Shown piece after piece: positions 1-6,556 of a stretch of 13,669 bases of DNA. The stretch covers positions 1 to 13,669 of the forward strand of contig CAIUHY010000004.1 of NCBI GenBank assembly GCA_903899145.1, written 5' to 3'. The notes under the pieces are model-generated. The model was not told the origin of the DNA, ran no database searches, and saw only the letters and a program-made list of their open reading frames with translations. Both the position numbers and the translations under genes were made by a program. Position 1 is the first letter of the stretch; every line of letters begins with the position of its first letter. The DNA comes from an uncultured Actinomycetes bacterium (GTDB taxonomy: Bacteria > Actinomycetota > Actinomycetes > Nanopelagicales > Nanopelagicaceae).

Positions 1-276
1 AAAGATAATAATCGCAAACTGGAATACCTGACGACGACCATAGAGGTCGGAGATTTTTCCGTAGAGCGGTGTTGATGCTGTTGATGTTAGAAGATAAGCA
101 GTAACAACCCATGTGTAGTGGTTAAGCCCACCAAGATCCACTGTAATTGTTTTGAGCGCAGTAGAAACGATCGACTGGTCGAGGGCGGCAAGCAAAAGCC
201 CTGTCATCAATCCGACCATCACTGCAGTAATTTGCTTATGCGTCATTGGTTCATGTGACGTAGCGTTTTTCGGCAT
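1..276 (-). CDS. MFS drug transporter, DHA2 (EmrB/QacA) type, N-terminal 92 residues
   Basis: This is a proton-driven multidrug exporter of the inner membrane. Only the N-terminus is present, because the reading frame runs off the left edge of the window still open. I translated it from the reverse strand. A short polar N-terminus (MPKNATSHEPMTHKQ) is followed by a first membrane helix containing LLAALDQSIVSTAL, which matches the DHA2 motif in TM1 (LDxTIVNVALP-like). TM2 leads into GKISDLYGRRQ, the classical MFS motif A loop between TM2 and TM3. The ATG at 276 is preceded by AGGAAG, with AGGA five nt from the start, so the start is well supported. It is divergent from the DrrAB-type exporter, so two efflux systems share one 112-bp control region. 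The substrate cannot be told from this fragment. Confidence 0.9.
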   Translation of the reverse strand, partial: MPKNATSHEPMTHKQITAVMVGLMTGLLLAALDQSIVSTALKTITVDLGGLNHYTWVVTAYLLTSTASTPLYGKISDLYGRRQVFQFAIIIF

Positions 277-326
277 GTACTTCCTATCGGTATATGTATG
301 AGTGCTGCCAGATACGGCTGCCATTT

Positions 327-340
327 GTTGAACTTTCAAC
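327..340. promoter_or_regulatory. Palindromic candidate operator between two divergent efflux operons
   Basis: GTTGAACTTTCAAC is a perfect inverted repeat with 6-bp arms and a 2-bp centre. Its centre is about 57 bp from the ATG of the MFS gene (276) and 55 bp from the preferred ATG of the ABC gene (389). It is therefore almost equidistant and just upstream of where both -35 regions would sit. Flanking CATTT (322-326) and AAATG (343-347) continue the dyad imperfectly. A TetR- or MarR-type regulator site is a reasonable inference, but no regulator gene is visible in the window. Confidence 0.4.
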
Positions 341-375
341 CGAAATGATACCGCGTGCAACGCATGACTATTGGC

Positions 376-381
376 TAAGAT
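376..381 (+). promoter_or_regulatory. Candidate -10 hexamer for a leaderless transcript of the ABC exporter
   Basis: TAAGAT ends 7 nt before the ATG at 389. That places the expected transcription start at or next to the A of the start codon. No clear -35 is visible. If correct, it excludes the upstream in-frame TTG (371) and ATG (380) as starts. Confidence 0.35.
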
Positions 382-388
382 GAGGGCT

Positions 389-1378
389 ATGAAGAGTGTG
401 GTCGCTGAAAACCTCGTCAAGACATACAGCAAAGGCTCAGTTAGGGCCCTTGATGGGCTTAGCCTTGATGTGGAAGAGGGAACAGTCCTTGGGGTCCTTG
501 GTCCGAATGGATCAGGCAAGACCACCACAGTGCGCATTCTTGCGACGCTGCTGAAACCAGATTCTGGTCATGCAATTGTGGGCGGTATTGATGTTATCAA
601 GAATCCAAAAGCGGTGCGTGAAATTATTGGTTTGTCTGGTCAATATGCGGCAGTTGATGAGACTCTCACAGGGTGGGAAAACCTTGTGATGTTTGGGCGT
701 CTTTATCATCTCAGTGCTGATCAGGCCCGTGTACGTGCGCGTGAATTACTTGAACAGTTTTCACTTACTGATGCTGCAAAGCGTCCTATCAAAACATTCT
801 CTGGCGGAATGAGACGTCGTCTTGATTTAGCAGCGTCGCTCATTATTCGTCCAAAAGTTTTATTTCTTGATGAACCAACAACTGGTCTTGATCCCCGTGG
901 CCGTATGGATATGTGGGGAGTCATTGAAGGCCTAGTTAAAGAAGGTGTGACACTTCTTCTGACAACACAGTATCTCGATGAAGCAGATCAACTCTCTGAC
1001 GATATTGCCGTAATTGACAGGGGAACTGTTATTGCCCGAGGCACATCTGATCATCTCAAAGACAAAGTGGGCGGAGAACGTCTTGAGATTGTTGTAAGTG
1101 AAAAAGACATCACAGCTGCCCGACAGATTATTGATCGTGTTTCAGGATCAACTAGCACTGTAGATGCCGGTCTTCGAAAGATCTCAGCACCGGTGACAAG
1201 TGGAAGCGCCGCGCTAGTAGGTGTTATCCGTGAATTTGATGCCCAGGGACTTCACGCATTAGATGTGGCTCTTAAGCGCCCATCACTTGATGATGTTTTC
1301 ATGTCTCTCACAGGGCACGCCGCCGAAGAAGAAAAACTTGAAGAGGCAAAAGCGAAAAAGAGGGGAGCGCGCAAATGA
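389..1378 (+). CDS. ABC exporter ATP-binding protein, DrrA family
   Basis: This is the cytoplasmic ATPase subunit of a two-component ABC-2 exporter, of the kind giving daunorubicin-type drug resistance or exporting lipids and glycolipids in actinobacteria. Counting from ATG 389 (329 aa), Walker A is GPNGSGKT at 38-45, the Q-loop glutamine is at 85, the signature is FSGGM at 137-141 and Walker B is LFLDEP at 158-163. TTQYLDEAD at 192-200 carries glutamine where most ABC proteins have the H-loop histidine; this TTQYL-EAD variant is usual in the DrrA group. The C-terminal ~90 residues form the accessory domain typical of DrrA (DUF4162-like) and end in a lysine/glutamate-rich tail. In-frame starts also exist at 371 (TTG) and 380 (ATG). 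I prefer 389 because KSVVAENLVKTY is where family similarity begins. It overlaps the permease by ATGA, indicating translational coupling. The substrate is unknown. Confidence 0.93.
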   Translation: MKSVVAENLVKTYSKGSVRALDGLSLDVEEGTVLGVLGPNGSGKTTTVRILATLLKPDSGHAIVGGIDVIKNPKAVREIIGLSGQYAAVDETLTGWENLVMFGRLYHLSADQARVRARELLEQFSLTDAAKRPIKTFSGGMRRRLDLAASLIIRPKVLFLDEPTTGLDPRGRMDMWGVIEGLVKEGVTLLLTTQYLDEADQLSDDIAVIDRGTVIARGTSDHLKDKVGGERLEIVVSEKDITAARQIIDRVSGSTSTVDAGLRKISAPVTSGSAALVGVIREFDAQGLHALDVALKRPSLDDVFMSLTGHAAEEEKLEEAKAKKRGARK

Positions 1379-2160
1379 ATGCAATAAGTGATGCCCTAAT
1401 CATTACAAAGCGTCAGCTCCAGCAATTAATACGCGTTCCTGAAGTGCTTATTTTTAACACTATTCAGCCCGTCATGTTTGTGCTGCTCTTCAGATATGTA
1501 TTTGGAGGACTTGGTGCAGGTATTCCAGGTGGTTATGTGCAACTACTTATGCCAGGAATCTTTGTGCAGACAGTTACCTTTACTTTGGCTGCAACCGCGC
1601 AAGGTTTAGCCCAAGATATGGAGAAAGGTTTGATTGATCGCTTTAGATCTCTTCCTATTGCCCGCTCTGCTGTTGTTATGGGTCGCACACTTGGCGATGG
1701 TCTTCTTAATATTGTGGTCTTAATAGTTATGGGACTTGCTGGGTATGCCGTTGGCTGGCGTCCTACCTCTGGGCCTCTTCATATCTTTGCAGGATTTCTC
1801 ATGCTTCTCTTCTTTGGATACGCACTTTCTTGGGCTGGAGTATTTGGGGGACTTTTCTCCAAAGATGCACGCGTAGTGGGGAATATTTCATTCCTCTTTA
1901 CCTTCCCGCTGACGTTCTTATCAAACGCCTTTGCCCAGACAACTTCTATGCCAAAACCTCTTCAATATTTTGCTGAGTGGAATCCTGTTTCAACAATGGT
2001 GGCAGCAACTCGTCAGCTCTTTGGCTTCCACAATAAATTTGGCGTGACAGCTCATTCATATCCAAGTGAGCACCCTGTTACAACATCATTGGTCTATATG
2101 GTTGTGATTATGGCGGTATTTATGCCACTGAGTGTTCGTCGATATAAGAACAGACAGTAA
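1375..2160 (+). CDS. ABC-2 type permease, DrrB family
   Basis: This is the membrane subunit paired with the DrrA-type ATPase. The 261 residues contain about six hydrophobic segments, for example around residues 25-45, 57-75, 103-126, 133-157, 168-186 and 235-252. The order fits the ABC-2 membrane domain (Pfam ABC2_membrane). RVPEVLIFNTIQPVMFVLLFR near the N-terminus and NPVSTMVAATRQLFG near the C-terminus are characteristic DrrB/ABC-2 stretches, and ATAQGLAQDMEKGLIDRFRS carries the cytoplasmic coupling-helix region. The ATG lies in the ATGA overlap with the upstream stop. The gene ends one base before the convergent greA stop, with no hairpin terminator between them. Confidence 0.92.
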   Translation: MNAISDALIITKRQLQQLIRVPEVLIFNTIQPVMFVLLFRYVFGGLGAGIPGGYVQLLMPGIFVQTVTFTLAATAQGLAQDMEKGLIDRFRSLPIARSAVVMGRTLGDGLLNIVVLIVMGLAGYAVGWRPTSGPLHIFAGFLMLLFFGYALSWAGVFGGLFSKDARVVGNISFLFTFPLTFLSNAFAQTTSMPKPLQYFAEWNPVSTMVAATRQLFGFHNKFGVTAHSYPSEHPVTTSLVYMVVIMAVFMPLSVRRYKNRQ

Positions 2161-2161
2161 T

Positions 2162-2638
2162 TTAATAAGGCTTAGCGTGCTTAATCTTTACCGGATAAAC
2201 CTTTTTGTTCGGCGCTTGATAGTTCACAGTTTCGCCAACTTTTGCTCCGTGCACAGCAGAGCCCAATGGAGATTTTTCTGAGTAAACATCAATCTCACCA
2301 TTTGCGATTTCGCGTGAGCCAAGAAGAAAGTTGATCTCTTCTCCATCCATATCAATGGTGATGATCATGCCAAGCCCAACGACGCCTGATTCACTCTCTG
2401 GCGCTGTTCCGATATGAGCGTTATCAAGCATGTGTTTGAGTTGGCGAATGCGACCAACAATCTTGCCTTGTTCCTCACGAGCAGCGTGATAGCCACCGTT
2501 TTCTTTTAAGTCACCTTCAGCGCGAGCAGCTTCAATTTTCTTTACAATGTCAGCAAAACGTGGGCCTTCAAGATCTGCTAATTCAGCCCGAAGGCGCGCT
2601 GCAGCTTCCTCTGTGAGCCATGTTTGTCCTGTAGTCAT
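2162..2638 (-). CDS. greA: Transcription elongation factor GreA
   Basis: GreA binds the secondary channel of RNA polymerase and stimulates cleavage of backtracked transcripts. At 158 aa the protein has the family's usual length. The N-terminal half is the antiparallel coiled coil, with the loop signature AEGDLKENGGYHAAREEQ around residues 40-57. The tip acids D43 and E46 correspond to E. coli D41 and E44, which hold the catalytic Mg2+. The C-terminal half is the FKBP-like domain, including YSEKSPLGSAVHGAKVGETV. The start is preceded by no good Shine-Dalgarno; a TAAACT lies 9 nt upstream. It follows the DUF4307 gene by 22 bp on the same strand and probably shares its transcript. The DUF4307-greA pair is conserved in actinobacteria. 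Confidence 0.96.
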   Translation of the reverse strand: MTTGQTWLTEEAAARLRAELADLEGPRFADIVKKIEAARAEGDLKENGGYHAAREEQGKIVGRIRQLKHMLDNAHIGTAPESESGVVGLGMIITIDMDGEEINFLLGSREIANGEIDVYSEKSPLGSAVHGAKVGETVNYQAPNKKVYPVKIKHAKPY

Positions 2639-2660
2639 AAGAAGATGAGTTTACCCTGCC

Positions 2661-3050
2661 TTAGTGGCAGTGCTCAATGGATGCGCTGACCGCAGCGGCA
2701 CGTGTGGGAATATGTACGGTGCGGCGATAGTTATTGGCACCTGCTGGAATCAGGTCAGTAATTTGCCCGACAGTATTTGCTTGGTAATCACTTGCAATGA
2801 TGATGCATTGATGCGATTTATTTACACTTCTAACATTTACAAAATAATTTAAACTCATTTGTGTGGTGCTGTCTACAGAAAATGAAATGGTATCTGTATG
2901 AATCTCAGGTTTTGAAAAGTGATTGGCAGACCAGATGAGCCACCCGCCGCCAATGAGAAGTAGCAGGAGAGCAGGTGTGACCCACCTTGCAATTGCTGGC
3001 TTAGATGTCCCATAGCGCGCTTGCAGGTAAGGCGTTTGGTCCTGGTTCAT
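2661..3050 (-). CDS. DUF4307 family single-pass membrane protein
   Basis: This is an actinobacterial protein of unknown function. In the 129 residues, a cytoplasmic N-terminus with the family's RYG motif (LQARYGTSKP, 11-20) precedes one hydrophobic helix (about 24-43, PALLLLLIGGGWLIW). An extracytoplasmic beta-rich domain of about 85 residues follows. It contains two cysteines, in HQCII and at the C-terminal EHCH, which could form a disulfide. In other actinobacteria this family sits beside greA and mca (mycothiol S-conjugate amidase). Here greA is adjacent but mca is absent. The start ATG has TATGCT six nt upstream, a good leaderless -10. Family call is from architecture and context; the function is not known. 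Confidence 0.8.
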   Translation of the reverse strand: MNQDQTPYLQARYGTSKPAIARWVTPALLLLLIGGGWLIWSANHFSKPEIHTDTISFSVDSTTQMSLNYFVNVRSVNKSHQCIIIASDYQANTVGQITDLIPAGANNYRRTVHIPTRAAAVSASIEHCH

Positions 3051-3056
3051 AACGCA

Positions 3057-3062
3057 AGCATA
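3057..3062 (-). promoter_or_regulatory. -10 hexamer for DUF4307-greA (leaderless)
   Basis: On the minus strand, TATGCT is followed by six bases and then the ATG at 3050, so the message should start at or next to the start codon. The other strand of the same 35-bp spacer carries a matching hexamer for the divergent gene. Confidence 0.5.
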
Positions 3063-3073
3063 GGATAAAGAGG

Positions 3074-3079
3074 CATAAT
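3074..3079 (+). promoter_or_regulatory. -10 hexamer for the small membrane protein-SURF1 operon (leaderless)
   Basis: CATAAT ends six bases (GAAGCC) before the ATG at 3086, and no Shine-Dalgarno precedes that ATG. Geometry mirrors the minus-strand hexamer at 3057-3062. Confidence 0.5.
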
Positions 3080-3085
3080 GAAGCC

Positions 3086-3232
3086 ATGAGTGATTCCACC
3101 GATATCAGCACCGGTTTAGCGGGCTCATTAGTCATGATTGTTCTCTGTACGGCTGTGATATTTTTACTGATTTCTTTCTACCGCAGATACAAGCGAGTGC
3201 AAGAAAAAGAAAATATTAATACCGGTGAATAA
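3086..3232 (+). CDS. Small single-pass membrane protein (48 aa)
   Basis: This short gene reads MSDSTDISTGLAGSLVMIVL, then CTAVIFLLISFYRRYKRVQE, then KENINTGE. It has one strongly hydrophobic helix at about residues 10-30, followed by a positively charged stretch (YRRYKR), so the N-terminus should face outside and the C-terminus the cytoplasm. It ends by overlapping the SURF1 start (GTGAATAA, 8 nt), which indicates translational coupling. The putative -10 at 3074-3079 lies six nt upstream of its ATG. By position, divergent from DUF4307-greA, it corresponds to the small hypothetical gene that follows mca in M. tuberculosis (Rv1083). That correspondence is inference, and no function is known. 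A role next to SURF1 in the respiratory membrane is possible. Confidence 0.7.
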   Translation: MSDSTDISTGLAGSLVMIVLCTAVIFLLISFYRRYKRVQEKENINTGE

Positions 3233-3941
3233 GTTTCTTCGCCCCATTGCTACTGGATTAGCTCTGCTTCTACTCTCTGGCATATTTGTTGAATTAGGAC
3301 TTTGGCAGTGGCACCGCGCCCAAGCAACTAGCGCCCAAGGTAAAGTAATCCCATCTTCAATTCCCGTTGCACTTATCGATGTTGATAAAGCTGGAAGGAA
3401 TATCTACACCAAAGCAATTAATCGTATTGTGACTCTGCAAGGTCACTATGTAAAAGATTATGTTGCCCCCACGCAAAATATTGGCGCAGGTGGTTATAAA
3501 GATTTATCTGTGGGGCTTTTTGAGATTACAGATAACCGAGCAATCTTGATTGTGCGCGGACTTCATGATTCAAGTATTGCTCCTACATCCCAGCAGTTAG
3601 ATATTCAAGGCCGCCTCTATCCAAGCCAACAAGAAGATCATGGTTTTAATAGCGATACATCACTTGGCCGCATTGACCCAGCGCTTGTCGCAGGGACCGG
3701 TCATTACAGTCTCTTTGATGGTTACATCATTGCAATCTCAGAAAAGGATTCAACTGGCACAGAGATCACAGGCAATCGCGTCCCATCGCCGGTGCTCGTG
3801 CAATCAATCTCAGGTTTTTATTGGCAGCACATTGCATACGTTGTGATCTGGTGGTTTATGGCGCTCTTGGTGCCTTGTGCTCCCATTATTGCTAAACGTC
3901 ACGAGCGTAAGCTCAACTCCCATGCGTTGGAGGTAGAGTAA
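3225..3941 (+). CDS. SURF1 family protein, cytochrome c oxidase biogenesis
   Basis: SURF1 (Shy1-like) proteins help insert haem a into, and assemble, subunit I of aa3-type cytochrome oxidase in the cytoplasmic membrane. The 238 residues show the family layout: TM1 at about 7-27 followed at once by ELGLWQWHRAQ (the LGxWQxxR hallmark), a ~165-residue extracytoplasmic domain, and TM2 (IAYVVIWWFMALLVPCAPII) near the C-terminus with a basic cytoplasmic tail (AKRHERK). The core includes LQGHYV and AILIVRGLHD, matching the family's G-x-y and V-x-RG strands. The start is the GTG at 3225 inside the upstream gene's stop overlap. No oxidase subunit gene is in the window, so the partner complex is inferred from the family. 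Confidence 0.85.
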   Translation: MNKFLRPIATGLALLLLSGIFVELGLWQWHRAQATSAQGKVIPSSIPVALIDVDKAGRNIYTKAINRIVTLQGHYVKDYVAPTQNIGAGGYKDLSVGLFEITDNRAILIVRGLHDSSIAPTSQQLDIQGRLYPSQQEDHGFNSDTSLGRIDPALVAGTGHYSLFDGYIIAISEKDSTGTEITGNRVPSPVLVQSISGFYWQHIAYVVIWWFMALLVPCAPIIAKRHERKLNSHALEVE

Positions 3942-3945
3942 AGGC

Positions 3946-4272
3946 ATGAAAATTCTTGGAGGCGGTTTAGAAGGTGCACTAGCTCGTTACAAGTTCATGG
4001 CGATCTGGTCTGGAACATTCTCACTTTTGCTCTGGTTTGTAGAGGTCCCTGCCCACCTTGCTTTCCATAGCAAGCTCGCAATCTGGGCTGCTATTGCCAT
4101 TATTCACGGATTTACATATCCGATCTATATCTTGGCTGCCTTTACATATTGCCTCAAAGCCCGCACAAGCCTCATGACTATGTTGTTCTATATTCTTGCC
4201 GGCACGCTTCCCATCGCGTCATTTGTCGCTGAAAGAAAAGCAGTAGAGCGTTACAAAACTCTTCGCTCTTAA
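3946..4272 (+). CDS. DUF3817 family membrane protein
   Basis: This 108-residue integral membrane protein has three hydrophobic segments, about residues 16-36, 44-67 and 75-94. The family pattern can be followed: ARYKFMAIWSGTFSLLLWF at the N-terminus, then VPAHL, the conserved HGFTYPIYI in the second helix, and LAGTLPIASFVAERK at the end. DUF3817 proteins are small actinobacterial and related membrane proteins of unknown function. The ATG lies four bases after the SURF1 stop, and GGAGG about 12 nt upstream (within the SURF1 end) may help ribosome binding. It is very likely co-transcribed with SURF1 and the cis-prenyltransferase. Two of the genes around it act in the membrane, but this gives no direct function. 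Confidence 0.85.
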   Translation: MKILGGGLEGALARYKFMAIWSGTFSLLLWFVEVPAHLAFHSKLAIWAAIAIIHGFTYPIYILAAFTYCLKARTSLMTMLFYILAGTLPIASFVAERKAVERYKTLRS

Positions 4273-4282
4273 CAGATTCATA

Positions 4283-5065
4283 ATGAGCAATCCCGTAAAG
4301 CAGGCGATTAAGGCTCTGCTTTATCCGATCTATCAGCGGCGCCTTCTTTCCCAATTAGATTTCACTCAAACGCCTCACCACGTAGGTGTCATCCTTGATG
4401 GCAATCGCCGCTGGGCAAAATCAAACTATGGAGCAAGTGCCGAAGATGGTCACAAAGCAGGAGCGGAAAAAATTGTTGAACTCCTTGAATGGTGTGAGGA
4501 AGCGGACGTTAACATCATTACCCTCTGGCTACTCTCAACAGATAACCTCAATCGTGATCCTGAAGAGCTCGATGCCCTACTTAAAATCATCTCTGCAGCA
4601 GTTGATCATCTCGATGAATTAGGAAAATGGGAGATCAAGCCCCTTGGAGCACTTGAACTCTTACCCCAGTGGCTGCAAGACAAACTCAAAAAAGTTGAAA
4701 TAGCCAGTAAGGGCCGGGCAAAGGTCGTCGTGAACGTCGCCATCGGTTATGGAGGCAGGCGGGAGATCGTCGATGCCGTGAGGGATTACATTCAAGATGG
4801 CGTTACCCATGGAGAAAGCGCAGATGAAATTGCGCAGAAGCTTTCTATTGATGAAATTGGTAAGCATCTTTATACAGCTGGAATGCCTGACCCAGAGCTA
4901 GTCATTAGAACTTCAGGGGAGCAGCGTCTTTCTGGATTTCTTCTCTGGCAATCAGCACATTCCGAGTTCTATTTCTGTGAGGCCTATTGGCCAGATTTTA
5001 GAAAGGTTGATTTTCTTAGAGCCCTGCGGGCATATGCCCAAAGACACCGCCGCTTTGGAAGGTAA
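4283..5065 (+). CDS. uppS: Z-isoprenyl diphosphate synthase (UppS / cis-prenyltransferase family)
   Basis: The enzyme condenses isopentenyl diphosphate units in cis onto an allylic diphosphate on the path to the lipid carrier of cell-wall synthesis. The 260 residues carry HVGVILDGNRRWAK (33-46) with the catalytic Asp at 39, then TLWLLSTDNLNRDPEEL, VNVAIGYGGRREIVDAV, and the C-terminal signature DPELVIRTSGEQRLSGFLLW with the conserved Arg/Ser/Glu set. The last ~70 residues, ending in LRAYAQRHRRFGR, look closest to the M. tuberculosis Rv1086 type, which makes the short (2Z,6E)-farnesyl diphosphate, rather than to the long-chain decaprenyl synthase Rv2361c. I base this on remembered sequence similarity, so product length is uncertain. 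If it is the short-chain enzyme, a second long-chain synthase should exist elsewhere. It is the last gene of the 3086-5065 run. Confidence 0.92.
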   Translation: MSNPVKQAIKALLYPIYQRRLLSQLDFTQTPHHVGVILDGNRRWAKSNYGASAEDGHKAGAEKIVELLEWCEEADVNIITLWLLSTDNLNRDPEELDALLKIISAAVDHLDELGKWEIKPLGALELLPQWLQDKLKKVEIASKGRAKVVVNVAIGYGGRREIVDAVRDYIQDGVTHGESADEIAQKLSIDEIGKHLYTAGMPDPELVIRTSGEQRLSGFLLWQSAHSEFYFCEAYWPDFRKVDFLRALRAYAQRHRRFGR

Positions 5066-5147
5066 TTTGATTCTTCTAAAAGTCATAGGAATTTAACTTT
5101 TCCGCACCGCGTGTCGCACGCCCCCGCGCTCTGGCGAGTTTTACTTT

Positions 5148-5276
5148 ATGAGCATCAGTTCTATTTCTTCCGCCCCAGGAGAGATAGAAGACCTACTCAT
5201 ACAAATACACAGAAATGCGAGAATCTCTTGGCAAACCCAAGGAGCCAAAATAACGGCCGCAAGACGTATGTGTTAG
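5148..5276 (+). CDS. Candidate small ORF (42 aa) overlapping the PhoH2 start, PhoAT-like by position
   Basis: ATG 5148 opens a frame reading MSISSISSAPGEIEDLLIQI, then HRNARISWQTQGAKITAARR, then MC. It ends at TAG 5274-5276 and overlaps the preferred phoH2 start (5228) by 49 nt in another frame. The peptide is not low-complexity, has a plausible amphipathic helix (GEIEDLLIQIHRNARISW) and a basic C-terminus. In mycobacteria, PhoH2 is known to be preceded by a small overlapping gene, phoAT, encoding its antitoxin-like partner. The position here is the same, but I cannot judge homology. No clear Shine-Dalgarno or -10 lies close to the ATG. It could also be a chance ORF in a leader. Confidence 0.3.
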   Translation: MSISSISSAPGEIEDLLIQIHRNARISWQTQGAKITAARRMC

Positions 5277-6556
5277 ATACCAGTGTTTTACTCGCTGATC
5301 CGGCGGCGCTCGCCCGCTTTGCCGAACATGAAGTCATTATCCCTATCACCGTAATTGGTGAACTTGAGACCAAGCGCGATCACCCAGAGTTGGGCTACTT
5401 CGCCCGAGAAGCACTTCGCGCCCTTGATGATTTAAGAATTAGTCACGGACGCCTTGATGAATCCATTTCGATCAACGATATCGGTGGAACAATTAAGGTA
5501 GAGCTCAATCACTCCGATCCCACATCGCTGCCTGCAGGCTTTTTGCGGGATGGATCAAATGACTCAAGAATTCTTGCAATCGCACGTAATTTGATGGCTG
5601 AATCTCGCCGGGTTGTCTTGGTAACAAAAGATCTTCCGCTACGCGTGAAGGCATCATCTGTTGGTGTTGAATCTGAAGAGTATCGCCATGAACTTGCCTC
5701 AACATCTGGATGGACCGGAATGGTGGAGGCCAATGTTGGTGGCTCTCTCATTGATGCCCTCTATGAAAACGATAAGACGCCTCACGAACTGGGCAAAGAG
5801 CACCCATGTCATACCGGAATTGTTTTGCATTCAGAAAAAGGAAGCGCTCTTGCAAGGGTTACTCCTGATAAGCAGATTCAATTAGTCCGAGGGGACCGAT
5901 CTGCATTTGGTTTACATGGCCGCTCTGCAGAACAGCGAGTAGCCCTAGATCTTCTTTTAGATAATGACATAGGCATTATCTCTCTGGGAGGACGTGCCGG
6001 AACAGGTAAGTCAGCGCTGGCTTTATGTGCCGGGTTAGAAGCAGTTTTAGAGCGCCGCCAACATAAGAAAGTTCTTATCTTTCGGCCCTTATATGCAGTA
6101 GGCGGCCAAGAGCTTGGTTATCTTCCAGGAACTGAAGGAGAGAAGATGTCTCCGTGGGCCCAAGCAGTCTTTGATACTTTGGGAGCACTTGTTAGTCAGA
6201 CAGTGATTGATGAAATTATTGACCGCGGACTGATTGAGGTTTTGCCTTTGACCCACATCCGAGGCCGCTCACTCCATGACTCTTTTGTGATCGTGGATGA
6301 AGCCCAATCACTAGAACGCGGTGTGCTCCTCACAGTGCTTTCAAGAATCGGTCAGGGCTCACGGGTGGTCATGACCCATGACATTGCTCAGCGGGACAAC
6401 TTGCGGGTTGGCCGCCACGACGGAGTCGTGGCGGTAGTGGAGTCTTTGAAGGGCCATCCACTCTTTGCGCATATAACTCTGACCAGATCTGAGCGCTCGC
6501 CAATCGCGGCCCTAGTAACTGAGATGCTAGAAGAGCCCATTAACTTCATGGCCTGA
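5228..6556 (+). CDS. PhoH2: PIN-domain RNase fused to PhoH ATPase/RNA helicase
   Basis: The mycobacterial PhoH2 proteins unwind and cleave RNA in an ATP-dependent way. From TTG 5228 (442 aa) the N-terminal PIN domain begins at RKTYVLDTSVLLADP, with the first metal-binding Asp at 17. It continues through GELETKRDHPELGYFAREAL and NDSRILAIARNL to LVTKDLPLRVKA, all usual PIN positions. The PhoH domain starts near residue 225, with Walker A GRAGTGKS at 255-262, FRPLYAVGGQELGYLPG, Walker B VIVDEAQS with D357/E358, and a final segment RSPIAALVTEML. The frame is open back to GTG 5111, but that extension (SHAPALWRVLLYEHQFYFF) does not look like family sequence. TTG 5228 gives the short N-terminus seen in homologues, though it has only a weak upstream GAGA. 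Cellular targets are not evident from the context. Confidence 0.9.
   Translation: MANPRSQNNGRKTYVLDTSVLLADPAALARFAEHEVIIPITVIGELETKRDHPELGYFAREALRALDDLRISHGRLDESISINDIGGTIKVELNHSDPTSLPAGFLRDGSNDSRILAIARNLMAESRRVVLVTKDLPLRVKASSVGVESEEYRHELASTSGWTGMVEANVGGSLIDALYENDKTPHELGKEHPCHTGIVLHSEKGSALARVTPDKQIQLVRGDRSAFGLHGRSAEQRVALDLLLDNDIGIISLGGRAGTGKSALALCAGLEAVLERRQHKKVLIFRPLYAVGGQELGYLPGTEGEKMSPWAQAVFDTLGALVSQTVIDEIIDRGLIEVLPLTHIRGRSLHDSFVIVDEAQSLERGVLLTVLSRIGQGSRVVMTHDIAQRDNLRVGRHDGVVAVVESLKGHPLFAHITLTRSERSPIAALVTEMLEEPINFMA

Noticed and set aside
5109..5121. GCGTG-TCG-CACGC hairpin after the cis-prenyltransferase as a terminator
   Set aside because: The stem is only 5 bp with a 3-nt loop, and it is followed by a C-rich run instead of a T-tract.
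5111..5227. N-terminal extension of PhoH2 from GTG 5111
   Set aside because: The 39 added residues do not resemble PIN-PhoH N-termini, lie in a GC-rich spacer and overlap the candidate small ORF; TTG 5228 gives the expected N-terminus.
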